A stretch of DNA of 64,000 nt from Paucimonas lemoignei (GTDB lineage: Bacteria > Pseudomonadota > Gammaproteobacteria > Pseudomonadales > Pseudomonadaceae), in contig LS483371.1 in the NCBI GenBank assembly GCA_900475325.1, positions 434,001-498,000 of the forward strand, in the 5' to 3' direction. Made by a program: the position numbers and the translations under genes. Position 1 is the first letter of the stretch; each line of letters begins with the position of its first letter. The notes beneath the pieces were generated by a model. That model was given only the letters and a program-made list of their open reading frames with translations. It was not told the DNA's origin and searched no databases. Shown here one piece after another: positions 28,522 to 38,249 of the stretch.

Positions 28522-30489
28522 ATGCATTCTGTTTTTCGTTTGCGGCCAGCCGTGGCCATGACGAAGGTCGCTCTGGCGTGCCTTATCGCCCAAAGCGCCT
28601 GCGTTCAGGCCGATGAGAGCGCAGTCGCGCCGTTGACCCTCGAAGAAGTGACGGTAACCGCAGCAGGTTACGAACAGAGTGTGGAAAATGCGCCCGCGTC
28701 GGTGACGATCATTACCGGCGATGAACTGCGCAAGAAGTCCTTCCGTGACCTGACCGATGCACTGCGCGATGTCGAAGGCGTGACCGTCAATGGTGGCGCC
28801 AACGAAACCGACATCTCGATTCGCGGCATGCCGGCCGATTACACGCTGATCCTGGTTGACGGCAAACGCCAGAGCGCACGTGAGTCGCGGGTCAACGGCA
28901 ACTCCGGTTATGAGCAGAGCTTCATCCCGCCAGCGGAAGCCATCGAGCGTATCGAAGTGGTACGCGGGCCGATGTCTTCGCTGTACGGCTCGGATGCTAT
29001 CGGCGGCGTGATCAACGTCATCACCCGCAAGGTCACCTCCGAATGGGGCGGCTCGGTCACTTACGATTACTCGGCACGCCAGCACAGCGATCAGGGTAAC
29101 GCCCGGCAGACCCAGTTCTACCTCAATGGCCCGCTGATCCAGGACACCCTCGGGCTGCAAGTCTGGGGTCGCTATCTGGACCGCCAGGCCGATGACGACG
29201 TGGAGACCACCAACGGTTTCAGCAAGGCCGATCACAAAGACCTGACTGCGCGTCTGGCGTACACGCCCACCATCGACCACGACATCCTGCTGGAAGCCGG
29301 TGCCACCCGCCTTAAAAACGGCGATGGCCTGAGCGCCAACTGGGCGACCCGTGAGCAGGAGAACAACCGCGATCACTGGTCGATTTCCCATCAGGGCCGT
29401 TGGGAGTGGGCGACGTCCGATATCTCGTTCGCCCAGGAAGAGTCGTCCCGCAAAGGCCTGGCCAGCGCGACCCAGACCGACGTGCTGGGCCGCAAGCCAA
29501 CGGTGAAAAACTCGGTACTGGACGCCAAACTGGTTATTCCGACCGAACACAACATCACCACCACCGGGCTGCAGTGGAACGAAACCACTATCACCGACTG
29601 GAACCAGGGCCTGGGCGACCGTGTGGATTACGACTATTCCGTGGTGCAAAAGGCGCTGTTCGCTGAAAACGAATGGGCAATCACTGATGCGTTCTCGCTG
29701 ACCACCGGCTTGCGCATGGACCACCACGAACAATACGGCGTGCATTTCAGCCCGCGTGTTTATGGGGTGTGGAACGCTACCGACGAATGGACTTTCAAGG
29801 GCGGCGTGGCGCGTGGCTTCAAGGCGCCTGAACTGCGCGCCGTGATTCAGGACTATGCCGTGCTGCGCCGCAACACCTTTGCGATGCTGGGCAACCCGGA
29901 CCTCAAGCCTGAGACCAGCACCAACTATGAACTGTCGGCGTTGTGGTCCAACCGCAACAACCTGTCGGCGGGCGCGACGGTGTTCTCCAACGACTTCCAG
30001 GACAAGCTGTCCACGGTCACCACCGCCGAGCGCTTCAACGGCTTCATCATCATGGAGCGGGTCAACGTCGACAAAGCGGTCATCCAGGGCGCGGAGTTGA
30101 ACGGTCGTTGGGACATCACCCCGGACCTGGCGTTGAAGGCCAACTACACCTACACCGATTCCGAGCAGAAGTCCGGCGCCAATGCGGGCGCACCGTTGGC
30201 CCTGACGCCGAAGCACAAAGCCAACGTGCGCAGCGACTGGAAACTCTCTGAAAAGACCCAGCTGTGGGCGTCGGTGAACTACTACGGCGAAGAGTATGGC
30301 AACACCATCACCGCCGAAGCTTCACCGGGCTACACCACGGCAGACTTCGGCGGCTCGTATGAGCTGACCAAGAACGTCTCGTTCAATGCCGCGCTGTACA
30401 ACGTGGCCGACAAGCGCCTGGACGACGAAACCTACGGCACCGTCAACTATGGCCGTACGCTGTGGGCTTCGACGACTGTGCGGTTCTGA
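28522..30489 (+). CDS. TonB-dependent outer-membrane receptor (FepA/CirA-like)
   Basis: The 655-residue product has a signal peptide (about residues 1-30), a TonB box-like LEEVTVTAAG, a plug domain with SIRGMPADYTLILVDGKRQ and ERIEVVRGPMSSLYGSDAIGGVINVIT, and a 22-strand barrel with NPDLKPETSTNYELSALW and a C-terminal aromatic residue (TTVRF). The family imports ferric siderophores, haem or other scarce substrates with energy from TonB. The plug resembles catecholate/colicin-type receptors; the ligand cannot be named. AAGGAAG lies four bases before the ATG. No siderophore gene adjoins. Confidence 0.93.
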   Translation: MHSVFRLRPAVAMTKVALACLIAQSACVQADESAVAPLTLEEVTVTAAGYEQSVENAPASVTIITGDELRKKSFRDLTDALRDVEGVTVNGGANETDISIRGMPADYTLILVDGKRQSARESRVNGNSGYEQSFIPPAEAIERIEVVRGPMSSLYGSDAIGGVINVITRKVTSEWGGSVTYDYSARQHSDQGNARQTQFYLNGPLIQDTLGLQVWGRYLDRQADDDVETTNGFSKADHKDLTARLAYTPTIDHDILLEAGATRLKNGDGLSANWATREQENNRDHWSISHQGRWEWATSDISFAQEESSRKGLASATQTDVLGRKPTVKNSVLDAKLVIPTEHNITTTGLQWNETTITDWNQGLGDRVDYDYSVVQKALFAENEWAITDAFSLTTGLRMDHHEQYGVHFSPRVYGVWNATDEWTFKGGVARGFKAPELRAVIQDYAVLRRNTFAMLGNPDLKPETSTNYELSALWSNRNNLSAGATVFSNDFQDKLSTVTTAERFNGFIIMERVNVDKAVIQGAELNGRWDITPDLALKANYTYTDSEQKSGANAGAPLALTPKHKANVRSDWKLSEKTQLWASVNYYGEEYGNTITAEASPGYTTADFGGSYELTKNVSFNAALYNVADKRLDDETYGTVNYGRTLWASTTVRF

Positions 30490-30559
30490 TGAGCTAATAC
30501 TGGCGCAGGTGTTTGTCCATATCGCGGGCAGGCACCTGACGGGTCATGCCCCAAATACC

Positions 30560-31342
30560 TCAGCGATACACCCCGTCTTTGCCGTGCCCGGCCATCGCCT
30601 GATTGCCGCGCACGCTGATCATCCGCCGTATATCGATCCAGTCGATGCCCTGCGCCTTGAGGCGTGGCAGCTCCCGTTCCAGCACGTCCAGCGTGACCGG
30701 ATAGGGGTGGCCGATCATCACCGCTGAACCCTGCTTGCGGGCCAGTTCAATGGCGATTTTCAGCTGCCGGGTGATCGCCTCCGCCGTGCGCTCATCGTCG
30801 AGAAAAACATCCCGAGACACGCTGGCCAGGCCGATTTTCTGGGCCTGTGCGGCGGCCACGGTTTTCGCGCTGGTGCGGCTGTCGACAAAGAACAGATGAC
30901 GACGTTGCAACTCGGCCACCAGCCAGCCCATGGCAACCGGTTCGGCCGTCATACGGCTGCCCATGTGATTGTTGATGCCCGCCGCGTAGGGGACTTTCAG
31001 CAGGGCGGCGTTGAGGCGGCTTTCCAGCTCGGGCAATGGCAACTCAGGGTGCCAGGCGAACGGGCCGGTCGCCGGGTCCATGGGCATGTGCAGCATCACG
31101 GTTTTGCCCGCGCGATGCCCCTGGCGAGCGAATTCGGTCGCGTGGGGCGTGTCCGGCATGATGGCCAGCGTGACCGGGCCGGGCAGATTCAGCACGCGCT
31201 GATCCCTGAACGGGTTCTGGCCAAGGTCATCAATGATCAGCGTGAGGTAGGCAGTGCGAGAGGGCTTGGCCTGCTCGGCTGGCGCTGCGTGAACAGCACC
31301 AGCCAGGCAATAGACCACCAGCAAGGGCAGAAGTAGACGCAT
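30560..31342 (-). CDS. Divergent polysaccharide deacetylase family protein (YibQ)
   Basis: The 260-residue product has a signal peptide (MRLLLPLLVVYCLAGAVHA) and a divergent polysaccharide deacetylase domain with TLIIDDLGQNPFRDQRVL, VMLHMPMDP, NNHMGSRMT and HPYPVTLDVL. YibQ proteins occur beside envC across gamma-proteobacteria; a periplasmic role in cell-wall or glycan metabolism is assumed but not shown. The ATG follows the ctpA stop by three bases and lacks its own ribosome site, so it is probably translationally coupled. It is the last gene of the gpmI-envC-ctpA-yibQ run. Confidence 0.9.
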   Translation of the reverse strand: MRLLLPLLVVYCLAGAVHAAPAEQAKPSRTAYLTLIIDDLGQNPFRDQRVLNLPGPVTLAIMPDTPHATEFARQGHRAGKTVMLHMPMDPATGPFAWHPELPLPELESRLNAALLKVPYAAGINNHMGSRMTAEPVAMGWLVAELQRRHLFFVDSRTSAKTVAAAQAQKIGLASVSRDVFLDDERTAEAITRQLKIAIELARKQGSAVMIGHPYPVTLDVLERELPRLKAQGIDWIDIRRMISVRGNQAMAGHGKDGVYR

Positions 31343-31345
31343 GGC

Positions 31346-32668
31346 TTAGTTGCCGCGCGTGATACTCAGGCCCTTGAGCAGGCTCAGAGCCTGGCTGAGC
31401 TGGAAGTCGTCATCCTGTGGACGGGCTTTGCTGGCACCGCCCTTGACGGTCGGTTTGTCCGCGCCGCCATTGCCGTTGCCCAAGTGGCCGAGCAGGTCGG
31501 CTTCCTTGTAGTTCTCGCCGTCGGTTTCGTTGGTCACCTTGGCGCGGCGCACGACGATGTCCGGGTTGATGCCCTGAGCCTGGATCGAGCGACCGTTTGG
31601 CGTGTAGTACAGCGCGGTGGTGATCTTCAACGCGCGATCATTGTTCAGCGGCAGCACGGTCTGGACCGAGCCTTTACCGAAACTGTCGGTACCCATCAGG
31701 ATGCCGCGCTTCTGATCCTGCAACGCACCGGCAACGATTTCCGATGCCGAGGCGCTGCCGCCGTTGATCAGCACAACGAGAGGCACGCCTTCGCTGGCAT
31801 CAGCCGGATCTGCCGAGAAGCGCAGTTCGGAGTTGGCGATGCGGCCCTTGGTGTAGACGATCAGGCCTTTGGTCAGGAAGTGATCAGCCACTTCAACCGC
31901 CGACTGCAACACGCCGCCCGGGTTGTTGCGCAGGTCGAGAATCAGCCCGCTCATTTTCTTGCCGTTGTCTTTGCGGAATTTGGCCAGCGCCTTGCCGACT
32001 TCTTCGCCCGTCTTGACCTGGAACTGAGTGATGCGGATGTAGCCGTAGCCGTTCTCCAGCATCTGCGCCTTGACGCTTTTGACCTGAATGGTCGCGCGGG
32101 CCAGCGTCACGTCGAACGGGTTACCGCCGTCGCGCACCAGGGTCAGGGTGATTTTCTCGCCGATCTTGCCGCGCATCTTGTCGACCGCTTCCTGCATGGT
32201 CTGACCTTGCGTTGGCGCGCCGTTGATCTTGACGATCAGGTCGCCCGCTTCGATGCCCGCCTTGGAAGCAGGGGTGTCGTCGATTGGGGATACAACTTTG
32301 ACGAAGCCATCTTCAACGCCGACCTCGATGCCCAGGCCGCCGAATTCACCGCTGGTGCTTTCCTGCAGTTCCTGGAAGTCTTCCGGGCCGAGGTAGGCAG
32401 AGTGCGGGTCAAGGTTGCTGAGCATGCCTTTGATGGCGTTTTCCAGCAGGGTCTTGTCGTCCACCGGTTCGACGTACGCAGCTTTGACCCGGTCCATGAC
32501 CTCGGCGAAAGTGCGCAGCTCTTCGAGCGGCAGCGGTGCCTTGGCGGTGTTCGCGGCCGAAGGGGTGCTGGCAGGTGCAGCCTTGACTTCAGCAGCCTGA
32601 GCCAGAGGTGCGCCGATGACAACGGCAATCGCGAGGGCCAGCGAGGTGAGGCGGGACAGATACGGCAT
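31346..32668 (-). CDS. ctpA: C-terminal processing periplasmic protease (S41 family)
   Basis: The 440-residue product has a signal peptide (residues 1-25), a PDZ domain (about 105-190, GGLGIEVGVEDGFVKVVSPI), and the S41 protease core with LILDLRNNPGGVL. The Ser/Lys dyad is Ser307 in NGGSASASE and Lys332 in DSFGKGSVQ. In P. aeruginosa the CtpA protease, with its partner LbcA, degrades peptidoglycan cross-link hydrolases; the same job is likely here given the envC neighbour. AGGAG precedes the ATG. It lies 30 bases after envC on the same strand. Confidence 0.95.
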   Translation of the reverse strand: MPYLSRLTSLALAIAVVIGAPLAQAAEVKAAPASTPSAANTAKAPLPLEELRTFAEVMDRVKAAYVEPVDDKTLLENAIKGMLSNLDPHSAYLGPEDFQELQESTSGEFGGLGIEVGVEDGFVKVVSPIDDTPASKAGIEAGDLIVKINGAPTQGQTMQEAVDKMRGKIGEKITLTLVRDGGNPFDVTLARATIQVKSVKAQMLENGYGYIRITQFQVKTGEEVGKALAKFRKDNGKKMSGLILDLRNNPGGVLQSAVEVADHFLTKGLIVYTKGRIANSELRFSADPADASEGVPLVVLINGGSASASEIVAGALQDQKRGILMGTDSFGKGSVQTVLPLNNDRALKITTALYYTPNGRSIQAQGINPDIVVRRAKVTNETDGENYKEADLLGHLGNGNGGADKPTVKGGASKARPQDDDFQLSQALSLLKGLSITRGN

Positions 32669-32698
32669 GTCTAACGAACTCCTGAAGTTGATACCGAC

Positions 32699-34033
32699 TT
32701 ATCCTTGCGTGCGGCACCATTGGGCCGGATCACTGGGGCGACCCTGCTGACGAATAGCAAAATACAACGCTGGGGTGTCCTGTCCGCCACTATTGCCTAC
32801 GGTGGAGATGGCTTCACCCGCTTTAACAATGTCACCTGCCGCTTTAAGCAGCGTCTGATTGTGACCGTACAAACTCAAATAGCCGTTGCCATGGTCGAGA
32901 ATGACCAGAAGCCCGGCGCCGCGCAACCAGTCTGCGAACACCACCCGACCGCCGTGCACAGCATGCACCTGGCTGCCAGCCAAAGCGCTGATCATCACGC
33001 CATCCCAGGTGGAGCGGGCATCGTCGCCACGGGCTTCACCGAAGCGTGCGAGTAATCGACCATCAACAGGCCAGGGAAGTTTGCCCTTGGCCCCAATAAA
33101 AGCGCCGCCATAAGACGCGCCCGCGCTGGAAACCACGGCGCCGGGAGCTTTGGTGATGCGGCGTGGGGTGTCTTCGCTGTCGGTTTTGCTGGTGTCCCGT
33201 TCGGCGTTGCGGCTGTTGTTTCTGGCTAACGCCTCGGCTTCACGCTGGCGCTTTTCTTCAGCCTCGCGTGCGGCAACCAGCGCCTTCTGTCGTGCTTCTT
33301 CGGCTTCACGGGCCTGACGGGCCAGGGTTTCCTCAATGGTTTTCAGGACTTTGGCCAGATCAGCCTGATCCTGCTGACGCGATTGCAGCTTCTGGTCGCG
33401 CGCTTTGTAATCGTTGTTGAGTTTGGCCAGGACCTGTTGTCGTTCCTGCCGAACCTTGTCGAGCTCTTCGCGCTGTTCTTCAAGGGTGCTTTTCTGCACC
33501 AGCAACTGCGCCTGTTGCAGGTCGATGTCTTTTTCGACACCGGCCAGCTGACGCAGGGTTTCATTGAAGGCTTGCAGCTGGGCCAGGCGCGCCTGACTCA
33601 TGTAGTCGTAATAGGTCAGGGTGCGAGCGAATTTTTCCGGGTGCTGCTGATTAAGCAGCAGCTTGAGGTATTCCTGCCGACCACTCTGATACGCCGCTCG
33701 GGCCTGAATGGCGATCAGACGTTGCTGTTCAACGCGCGCGCTCTGTAGCTTCTTTTTTTCGTGGTCGAGCCTCTGGAGCTCGACTTCCGTCTTTTTTAGT
33801 TCCTTTTGCAGGACCTCGACCTGCTTTTCCAGCTTGCCCATCTCGGTTTCGGTGCCGCGCAGGTCCTTCTGGACACCGGCTTTCTCTTTTTGCAGGTCGC
33901 CCAGGGCTTTTTGCAGCTCGGCGACATCCTGACGCGCAGCGTCAATCTGTTTCTGGGTTTGCGCACGCTCATCGTCGGCGAAGGCCGGATTGAGCAGGCA
34001 GATCAAAGCAAGGGTGATCAAGGCGCGAAGCAT
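32699..34033 (-). CDS. envC: EnvC-type murein hydrolase activator
   Basis: The 444-residue product has a signal peptide (MLRALITLALICLLNPAFA), a long coiled coil (about residues 20-280) and a C-terminal degenerate LytM (M23) domain (about 320-440). The zinc ligands of active LytM enzymes are missing: the loop reads RFGEARGDDARSTWDG, and LYFAIRQQG replaces the HxH strand. That matches EnvC, which recruits and activates the amidases AmiA/B at the septum for daughter-cell separation. It lies between gpmI, ending in its own terminator, and ctpA. Confidence 0.93.
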   Translation of the reverse strand: MLRALITLALICLLNPAFADDERAQTQKQIDAARQDVAELQKALGDLQKEKAGVQKDLRGTETEMGKLEKQVEVLQKELKKTEVELQRLDHEKKKLQSARVEQQRLIAIQARAAYQSGRQEYLKLLLNQQHPEKFARTLTYYDYMSQARLAQLQAFNETLRQLAGVEKDIDLQQAQLLVQKSTLEEQREELDKVRQERQQVLAKLNNDYKARDQKLQSRQQDQADLAKVLKTIEETLARQAREAEEARQKALVAAREAEEKRQREAEALARNNSRNAERDTSKTDSEDTPRRITKAPGAVVSSAGASYGGAFIGAKGKLPWPVDGRLLARFGEARGDDARSTWDGVMISALAGSQVHAVHGGRVVFADWLRGAGLLVILDHGNGYLSLYGHNQTLLKAAGDIVKAGEAISTVGNSGGQDTPALYFAIRQQGRPSDPAQWCRTQG

Positions 34034-34141
34034 GAGGGTGGGCGATACCGAGCAATTGTGAGAAAAAATGACAGGGCTAGTATGCCCGCCATGCGTTGCA
34101 AAAAAAACGCCTCGCGGGAGGCCATGCCTGGAAATACGGAA

Positions 34142-34180
34142 TAAAAAACCGGCATGTCGCGCTTCGACATGCCGGTTGCG
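34142..34180 (-). terminator. Rho-independent terminator of gpmI
   Basis: On the reverse strand AACCGGCATGTCG and CGACATGCCGGTT form a thirteen-pair stem around AAGCG, followed by a T-run. It starts a few bases after the gpmI stop and separates it from envC. Confidence 0.9.
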
Positions 34181-34184
34181 GGTT

Positions 34185-35717
34185 TTACTCCGCGACGAGG
34201 ATCGAGTGGCCGGTCATTTCTTCCGGTTTATCGAGCCCCATCAGTTGCAGCATGGTTGGCGCGATGTCGGCCAGCACGCCGCCTTCGCGGACTTTCAGGT
34301 TGCGCTTGCCGATATAAATGAACGGCACTGGCTCGGAGGTGTGCGCGGTGTGCGCCTGACCGGTGTGGTCATCGGTCATTTGTTCGACGTTGCCGTGGTC
34401 AGCCGTCAACAGCGCTTCGCCGCCGACTTTCTCCAGCGCTTCGGCGATGCGGCCGACACACACGTCCAGGCATTCGACGGCCTTGACCGCTGCTTCCATG
34501 ATGCCGCTATGGCCGACCATATCGCCGTTGGCATAGTTGACGACAATCACGTCATAGCGCTGATGCTCGATGGCGTCGACGATTTTATCGGTCACTTCCG
34601 GCGCGCTCATTTCCGGCTGCAGGTCGTAGGTGGCGACTTTCGGCGACGGGATCAGGATGCGCTCTTCGCCGGGGAACGGTTCTTCACGGCCGCCGGAGAA
34701 GAAGAACGTCACGTGGGCATACTTCTCGGTTTCCGCGATGCGCAGCTGGGTCTTGCCATTGGCCGCCAGGTATTCGCCCAACACGTTTTTCAGGCTACCC
34801 GCGGCGAAGGCTGACGGCGCAGGGATGCTGGCCGCGTACTGGGTCAGCATCACGTAGTTGACCTTGGGCTGGCGGGCGCGCTCGAAATCCTTGAAGTCGT
34901 CTTCGACAAACACGCGGGTGATTTCCCGGGCGCGGTCGGCGCGGAAGTTCATGAACACCACGGCATCGCCGTCTTCTACCTGCACCTTGTCGCCAATGCT
35001 GGTGGCTTTGACGAACTCGTCGTTCTCGTCGCGTGCGTAGGCGGCTTCCAGGCCTTTTACGGCACTGGCGGCCTGGAATTGCGAGTTGCCGTCGACGATC
35101 AGGTTGTACGCCTGGGCGACACGGTCCCAGCGATTGTCACGGTCCATGGCGAAGTAGCGGCCAATGATGCTGGCGATCCGGCCCTTGCCCAGACGGCTGA
35201 AGGTGGAATCCAGCAGCTCGATCGATGCCTTGGCACTGCGCGGCGGCGTATCACGGCCATCGAGGAAGGCATGCAGGTAGATCTTTTCTGCGCCGCGTTG
35301 TGCTGCCAGTTCGGCCATGGCGACCAGGTGATCCTGATGGCTGTGGACGCCGCCATCGGACAGCAAGCCGAGGATGTGCACGGCTTTGCCTGCGCCAACG
35401 GCTTTATCGACGGCGCTGCAGATGGTCGGGTTCTGGAAGAACTCGCCATCGCGAATGGATTTGGTCACCCGGGTGAAGTCTTGATACACCACGCGCCCGG
35501 CACCCAGGTTCATGTGCCCGACTTCCGAGTTGCCCATCTGACCGTCCGGCAGGCCGACATCCATGCCGGAGCCGGAGATCAGGCCGTGGGGCATCGACTG
35601 GTACAAGCGGTCCATGACCGGCATTTTGGCAGCCAGAATGGCGTTGCCTTCGTGGCTCTCGCTGTGTCCGAAGCCGTCCAGAATGATCAGGACCAGAGGT
35701 TTTGGCGTGGTAGTCAT
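34185..35717 (-). CDS. gpmI: 2,3-bisphosphoglycerate-independent phosphoglycerate mutase
   Basis: GpmI interconverts 3- and 2-phosphoglycerate in glycolysis/gluconeogenesis with two manganese ions. The 510-residue protein has the alkaline-phosphatase fold with Asp14 (LIILDGFG), the phosphoserine nucleophile Ser64 in [10 protein letters not shown], and metal ligands in [12 protein letters not shown] and [10 protein letters not shown]. The start is the ATG at 35715-35717 ([10 protein letters not shown]), because family members begin there; an alternative three codons upstream adds nothing recognisable. A strong terminator follows. Confidence 0.96.
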   Translation of the reverse strand: MTTTPKPLVLIILDGFGHSESHEGNAILAAKMPVMDRLYQSMPHGLISGSGMDVGLPDGQMGNSEVGHMNLGAGRVVYQDFTRVTKSIRDGEFFQNPTICSAVDKAVGAGKAVHILGLLSDGGVHSHQDHLVAMAELAAQRGAEKIYLHAFLDGRDTPPRSAKASIELLDSTFSRLGKGRIASIIGRYFAMDRDNRWDRVAQAYNLIVDGNSQFQAASAVKGLEAAYARDENDEFVKATSIGDKVQVEDGDAVVFMNFRADRAREITRVFVEDDFKDFERARQPKVNYVMLTQYAASIPAPSAFAAGSLKNVLGEYLAANGKTQLRIAETEKYAHVTFFFSGGREEPFPGEERILIPSPKVATYDLQPEMSAPEVTDKIVDAIEHQRYDVIVVNYANGDMVGHSGIMEAAVKAVECLDVCVGRIAEALEKVGGEALLTADHGNVEQMTDDHTGQAHTAHTSEPVPFIYIGKRNLKVREGGVLADIAPTMLQLMGLDKPEEMTGHSILVAE

Positions 35718-35864
35718 AGATCCCACTCGTGGCTAATAAAGAATATTGAAAAATGGACCGGCATTTTAGGGGCTGTTGATCCGCAATTGCGAGCCGCGAT
35801 GCCGGAGTTGTCGGTTCAAGGGCAATGCGCAACGAAGGCAATCTGCCTCATTGCTGTACGGGCT

Positions 35865-35892
35865 TTGGCCCGCCATGGGTGCTGTGTATACT
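35865..35892 (+). promoter_or_regulatory. Candidate sigma-70 promoter for rhodanese-grxC-secB
   Basis: TTGGCC (35865-35870) and TATACT (35887-35892) are separated by 16 bases and lie 31 bases before the rhodanese ATG. The -10 box is one mismatch from consensus. Confidence 0.5.
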
Positions 35893-35923
35893 GGCCGACA
35901 TTTTAACGCCCTGGAACCTACTG

Positions 35924-36337
35924 ATGCTTCAGCACCTGATTGGATTTGCAACGAACCACTATTTGATCACTGGCGCTTTCGTCATCCTGCTGGGCATGCT
36001 GATCGCCTACGAGCTGAGCAAAGGCGGCCGTAGCCTGAGTACCAGTGAGTTGACTGCTCTGGTCAACAAAGACCAGGCCGTGGTCATCGACATCCGCGCC
36101 CCCAAGGATTACGCGGCTGGCCACATCGTTGGCGCCCTGAACTTCCCGAATGACAAGGTCCTGACCCGCACGGCGGAGCTTGAAAAGCACAAGTCCAAGA
36201 CCCTGATCATCGTAGACGCCATGGGCCAGCAAGCCGGTGCCGTTGCTCGCGAACTGCTCAAGTCCGGTTTCACTGCCGCCAAACTGTCCGGTGGCGTGTC
36301 CACCTGGCGTGCCGACAATCTGCCTCTGGTGAAGTGA
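35924..36337 (+). CDS. Membrane-anchored rhodanese-like protein (YibN-like), no catalytic Cys
   Basis: The 137-residue protein has one N-terminal membrane helix (about residues 13-30, ITGAFVILLGMLIAYEL) and a rhodanese domain (VVIDIRAPKDYAAGHIVGALNFP, LSGGVSTWRADNLP). Where sulfurtransferases carry the active-site Cys the sequence reads LIIVDAMGQQAG, with Asp in place of Cys, so it is not a working thiosulfate sulfurtransferase. It matches YibN, which lies before grxC and secB in enteric bacteria too. It is probably co-transcribed with both. Confidence 0.88.
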   Translation: MLQHLIGFATNHYLITGAFVILLGMLIAYELSKGGRSLSTSELTALVNKDQAVVIDIRAPKDYAAGHIVGALNFPNDKVLTRTAELEKHKSKTLIIVDAMGQQAGAVARELLKSGFTAAKLSGGVSTWRADNLPLVK

Positions 36338-36338
36338 A

Positions 36339-36593
36339 ATGGCTGAAGTCATCGTCTATTCCAGCGATTATTGCCCTTATTGCATTCGCGCCAAGCAATT
36401 GCTGAAGAGCAAAAACGTGGCGTTCGAAGAAATCAGAGTCGATGGCAAGCCGCAAGTTCGCGCCGAGATGGCCAACAAGGCCAAGCGTACTTCCGTGCCG
36501 CAGATCTGGATCGGCTCGACTCACGTCGGCGGATGCGACGAACTTTTTGCGCTGGAGCGCGCTGGCGACCTTGATGCGCTGCTGCAAGCCTGA
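36339..36593 (+). CDS. grxC: Glutaredoxin 3
   Basis: The 84-residue protein has the dithiol active site Cys12-Pro-Tyr-Cys15 in YCPYC, the cis-Pro region RTSVPQIWIG and GGCDELFALE for glutathione binding. It reduces protein disulfides and glutathione adducts in the cytoplasm. It starts two bases after the rhodanese stop and 41 bases before secB. Confidence 0.96.
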   Translation: MAEVIVYSSDYCPYCIRAKQLLKSKNVAFEEIRVDGKPQVRAEMANKAKRTSVPQIWIGSTHVGGCDELFALERAGDLDALLQA

Positions 36594-36634
36594 TTCCAAA
36601 CCCTTACTAGACCTCAACATGAGAAGGATCTGAG

Positions 36635-37120
36635 ATGACTGATCAACCGACCAACGGCGCCGTAGCCGAAGAAGAATCGCCGCAATTCTCCCTGCAGCGT
36701 ATCTATGTTCGCGACCTGTCGTTCGAAGCGCCAAAAAGCCCTGCTATCTTCCGTCAGGAATGGACGCCGACGGTCAGCCTGGACCTGAACACCCGCCAGA
36801 AAGCCCTGGAAGGCGATTTCTACGAAGTCGTGCTGACCTTGTCGGTTACCGTGAACAACGGCGACGAAGTGGCTTTCATCGTTGAAGTGCAACAGGCCGG
36901 TATCTTCCTGATCAAGGGCCTGGACCAGGGCGCCATGAGCCACACCCTCGGTGCTTTCTGCCCGAACATTCTGTTCCCGTATGCTCGCGAAACCATCGAC
37001 AGCCTGGTTGTCCGTGGTTCTTTCCCGGCGCTGATGCTGTCCCCGGTCAACTTCGACGCCCTGTACGCGCAAGAGCTGCAACGCATGCAGGAAGCTGGCG
37101 AAACACCTACCGTTCAGTAA
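36635..37120 (+). CDS. secB: Protein-export chaperone SecB
   Basis: SecB holds unfolded preproteins and delivers them to SecA. The 161-residue protein shows the family segments [25 protein letters not shown] and the [22 protein letters not shown] region (here [17 protein letters not shown]). AAGGA precedes the ATG. It closes a three-gene operon with the rhodanese-like gene and grxC, ended by a terminator. Confidence 0.97.
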   Translation: MTDQPTNGAVAEEESPQFSLQRIYVRDLSFEAPKSPAIFRQEWTPTVSLDLNTRQKALEGDFYEVVLTLSVTVNNGDEVAFIVEVQQAGIFLIKGLDQGAMSHTLGAFCPNILFPYARETIDSLVVRGSFPALMLSPVNFDALYAQELQRMQEAGETPTVQ

Positions 37121-37137
37121 GTGTTTTGGCTGGACTG

Positions 37138-37166
37138 AAAAAAGCGCCTTTCGGGGCGCTTTTTTG
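37138..37166 (+). terminator. Rho-independent terminator of secB
   Basis: AAAAAAGCGCC and GGGGCGCTTTTTTG form a GC-rich stem around TTTC followed by a T-run. Confidence 0.92.
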
Positions 37167-37240
37167 TGGCGGTGTGAATGCGGTTTTTGGTTGGCAAAAA
37201 ACTGTGGGAGATTCCATGTTGGCCTGCAACGCACATACTT

Positions 37241-37332
37241 TGTGGGACCGGCTTTAGCCGGGAAGGCGGCATTTCAGGCGATCAATTTCGGGCGTGTTTA
37301 CTGGCCTCTTCCCGGCTGAAGCCGGTCCCACA
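37241..37332. repeat. REP pair, GTGGGACCGGCTTTAGCC family
   Basis: Both arms are intact (GTGGGACCGGCTTTAGCCGG and CCGGCTGAAGCCGGTCCCAC). The pair lies between the convergent secB and trmL. Confidence 0.9.
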
Positions 37333-37354
37333 GGGTTTTGCGCAAAACTCAGCC

Positions 37355-37810
37355 TTATTTAAACCCCAACTGCCGCCACCCTTCATACACCGCCACTGCA
37401 ACGGTGTTGGACAGGTTCAGGCTGCGGCAGCCTTCGCGCATGGGCAGGCGCAGGCGTTGATCGCCTGGCAGCGAGTCCAGAACGTCAGCGGGCAGGCCGC
37501 GGCTTTCCGGGCCGAACAGAAACGCATCACCGGCCTGGAAGCTGGCGTCGTGGAAGGGGCGCGAGCCTTTTGTGGTAAAAGCAAACAGGCGAGGGTGGCC
37601 GATGCTTTCAAGGCAGCTGGCCAGGTCTGGGTGGGTCTGCAACGTGGCGTACTCGTGATAATCGAGCCCGGCCCGGCGCAGGCGTTTGTCATCCAGTTCG
37701 AAGCCCAAGGGCTCGATCAAATGCAGGGTGCTGCCGGTGTTGGCGCACAGCCTGATGACATTGCCGGTATTCGGCGGAATTTCTGGTTGAAAAAGGATGA
37801 CGTGAAACAT
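37355..37810 (-). CDS. trmL: tRNA (cytidine/uridine-34-2'-O)-methyltransferase TrmL
   Basis: TrmL 2'-O-methylates the wobble nucleotide of leucine tRNAs. The 151-residue SPOUT protein begins [17 protein letters not shown] and contains [26 protein letters not shown] and the C-terminal knot [22 protein letters not shown], all diagnostic. GGAG lies six bases before the ATG. Its start codon overlaps the start codon of the gene on the other strand. Confidence 0.95.
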   Translation of the reverse strand: MFHVILFQPEIPPNTGNVIRLCANTGSTLHLIEPLGFELDDKRLRRAGLDYHEYATLQTHPDLASCLESIGHPRLFAFTTKGSRPFHDASFQAGDAFLFGPESRGLPADVLDSLPGDQRLRLPMREGCRSLNLSNTVAVAVYEGWRQLGFK

Positions 37811-38249
37811 GCACGGCTCCGAACTGAAGGACGGGGAGCATTCTACCCCCGAAGAGGACCCGCGATCGAAGCTATGGCCGCGAGTTCTCGGTTCGCTGGC
37901 AATTGTCGGGTTGATGGTGGGGCTGATGATCGGTCGTCTGACCGAGCCCGCCACATTGGAACTGCTGCAAATAGAAGAGCAGCCGACCGGGCTGGTGCTC
38001 TGGTTCAACCACGACCCGAAAGTAGCCGCCGAGCATCTGGACGGTATCGTCAGCGTGCGCTTCACCTCGGCCGGGCAACCGTGGCGCGGACAATTCAAGG
38101 TCGACGGAAAAGACATTCGCTGGAAGCTGGAACGGGACAAGAGGGATTTGCTGCTGAGCCTGCTGGCGGCCCGTCCGTTGCACGGCGACTTGCGCGGTGC
38201 AGAGGTGGACGGGCGCTGGAGACTGGAGGTCAGTCTCCGGGAGGAATAA
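37809..38249 (+). CDS. Small single-span membrane protein, unknown function
   Basis: The 146-residue product has a charged N-terminus ([20 protein letters not shown]), one membrane helix (about residues 26-44, [17 protein letters not shown]) and a soluble C-terminal domain with an alternating strand pattern ([29 protein letters not shown]). No family comes to mind. The ATG overlaps the trmL ATG on the opposite strand; AGGA lies about ten bases upstream. No other good start exists before the helix. Confidence 0.7.
   Translation: MHGSELKDGEHSTPEEDPRSKLWPRVLGSLAIVGLMVGLMIGRLTEPATLELLQIEEQPTGLVLWFNHDPKVAAEHLDGIVSVRFTSAGQPWRGQFKVDGKDIRWKLERDKRDLLLSLLAARPLHGDLRGAEVDGRWRLEVSLREE

Noticed and set aside
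26950..30216. A reverse-strand open frame of over 1000 codons spanning the DMT transporter, the REP array and the TonB receptor antisense
   Set aside because: Only the part from 27789 down shows protein-like sequence. Upstream it translates repeat DNA and the antisense of a clear receptor gene.
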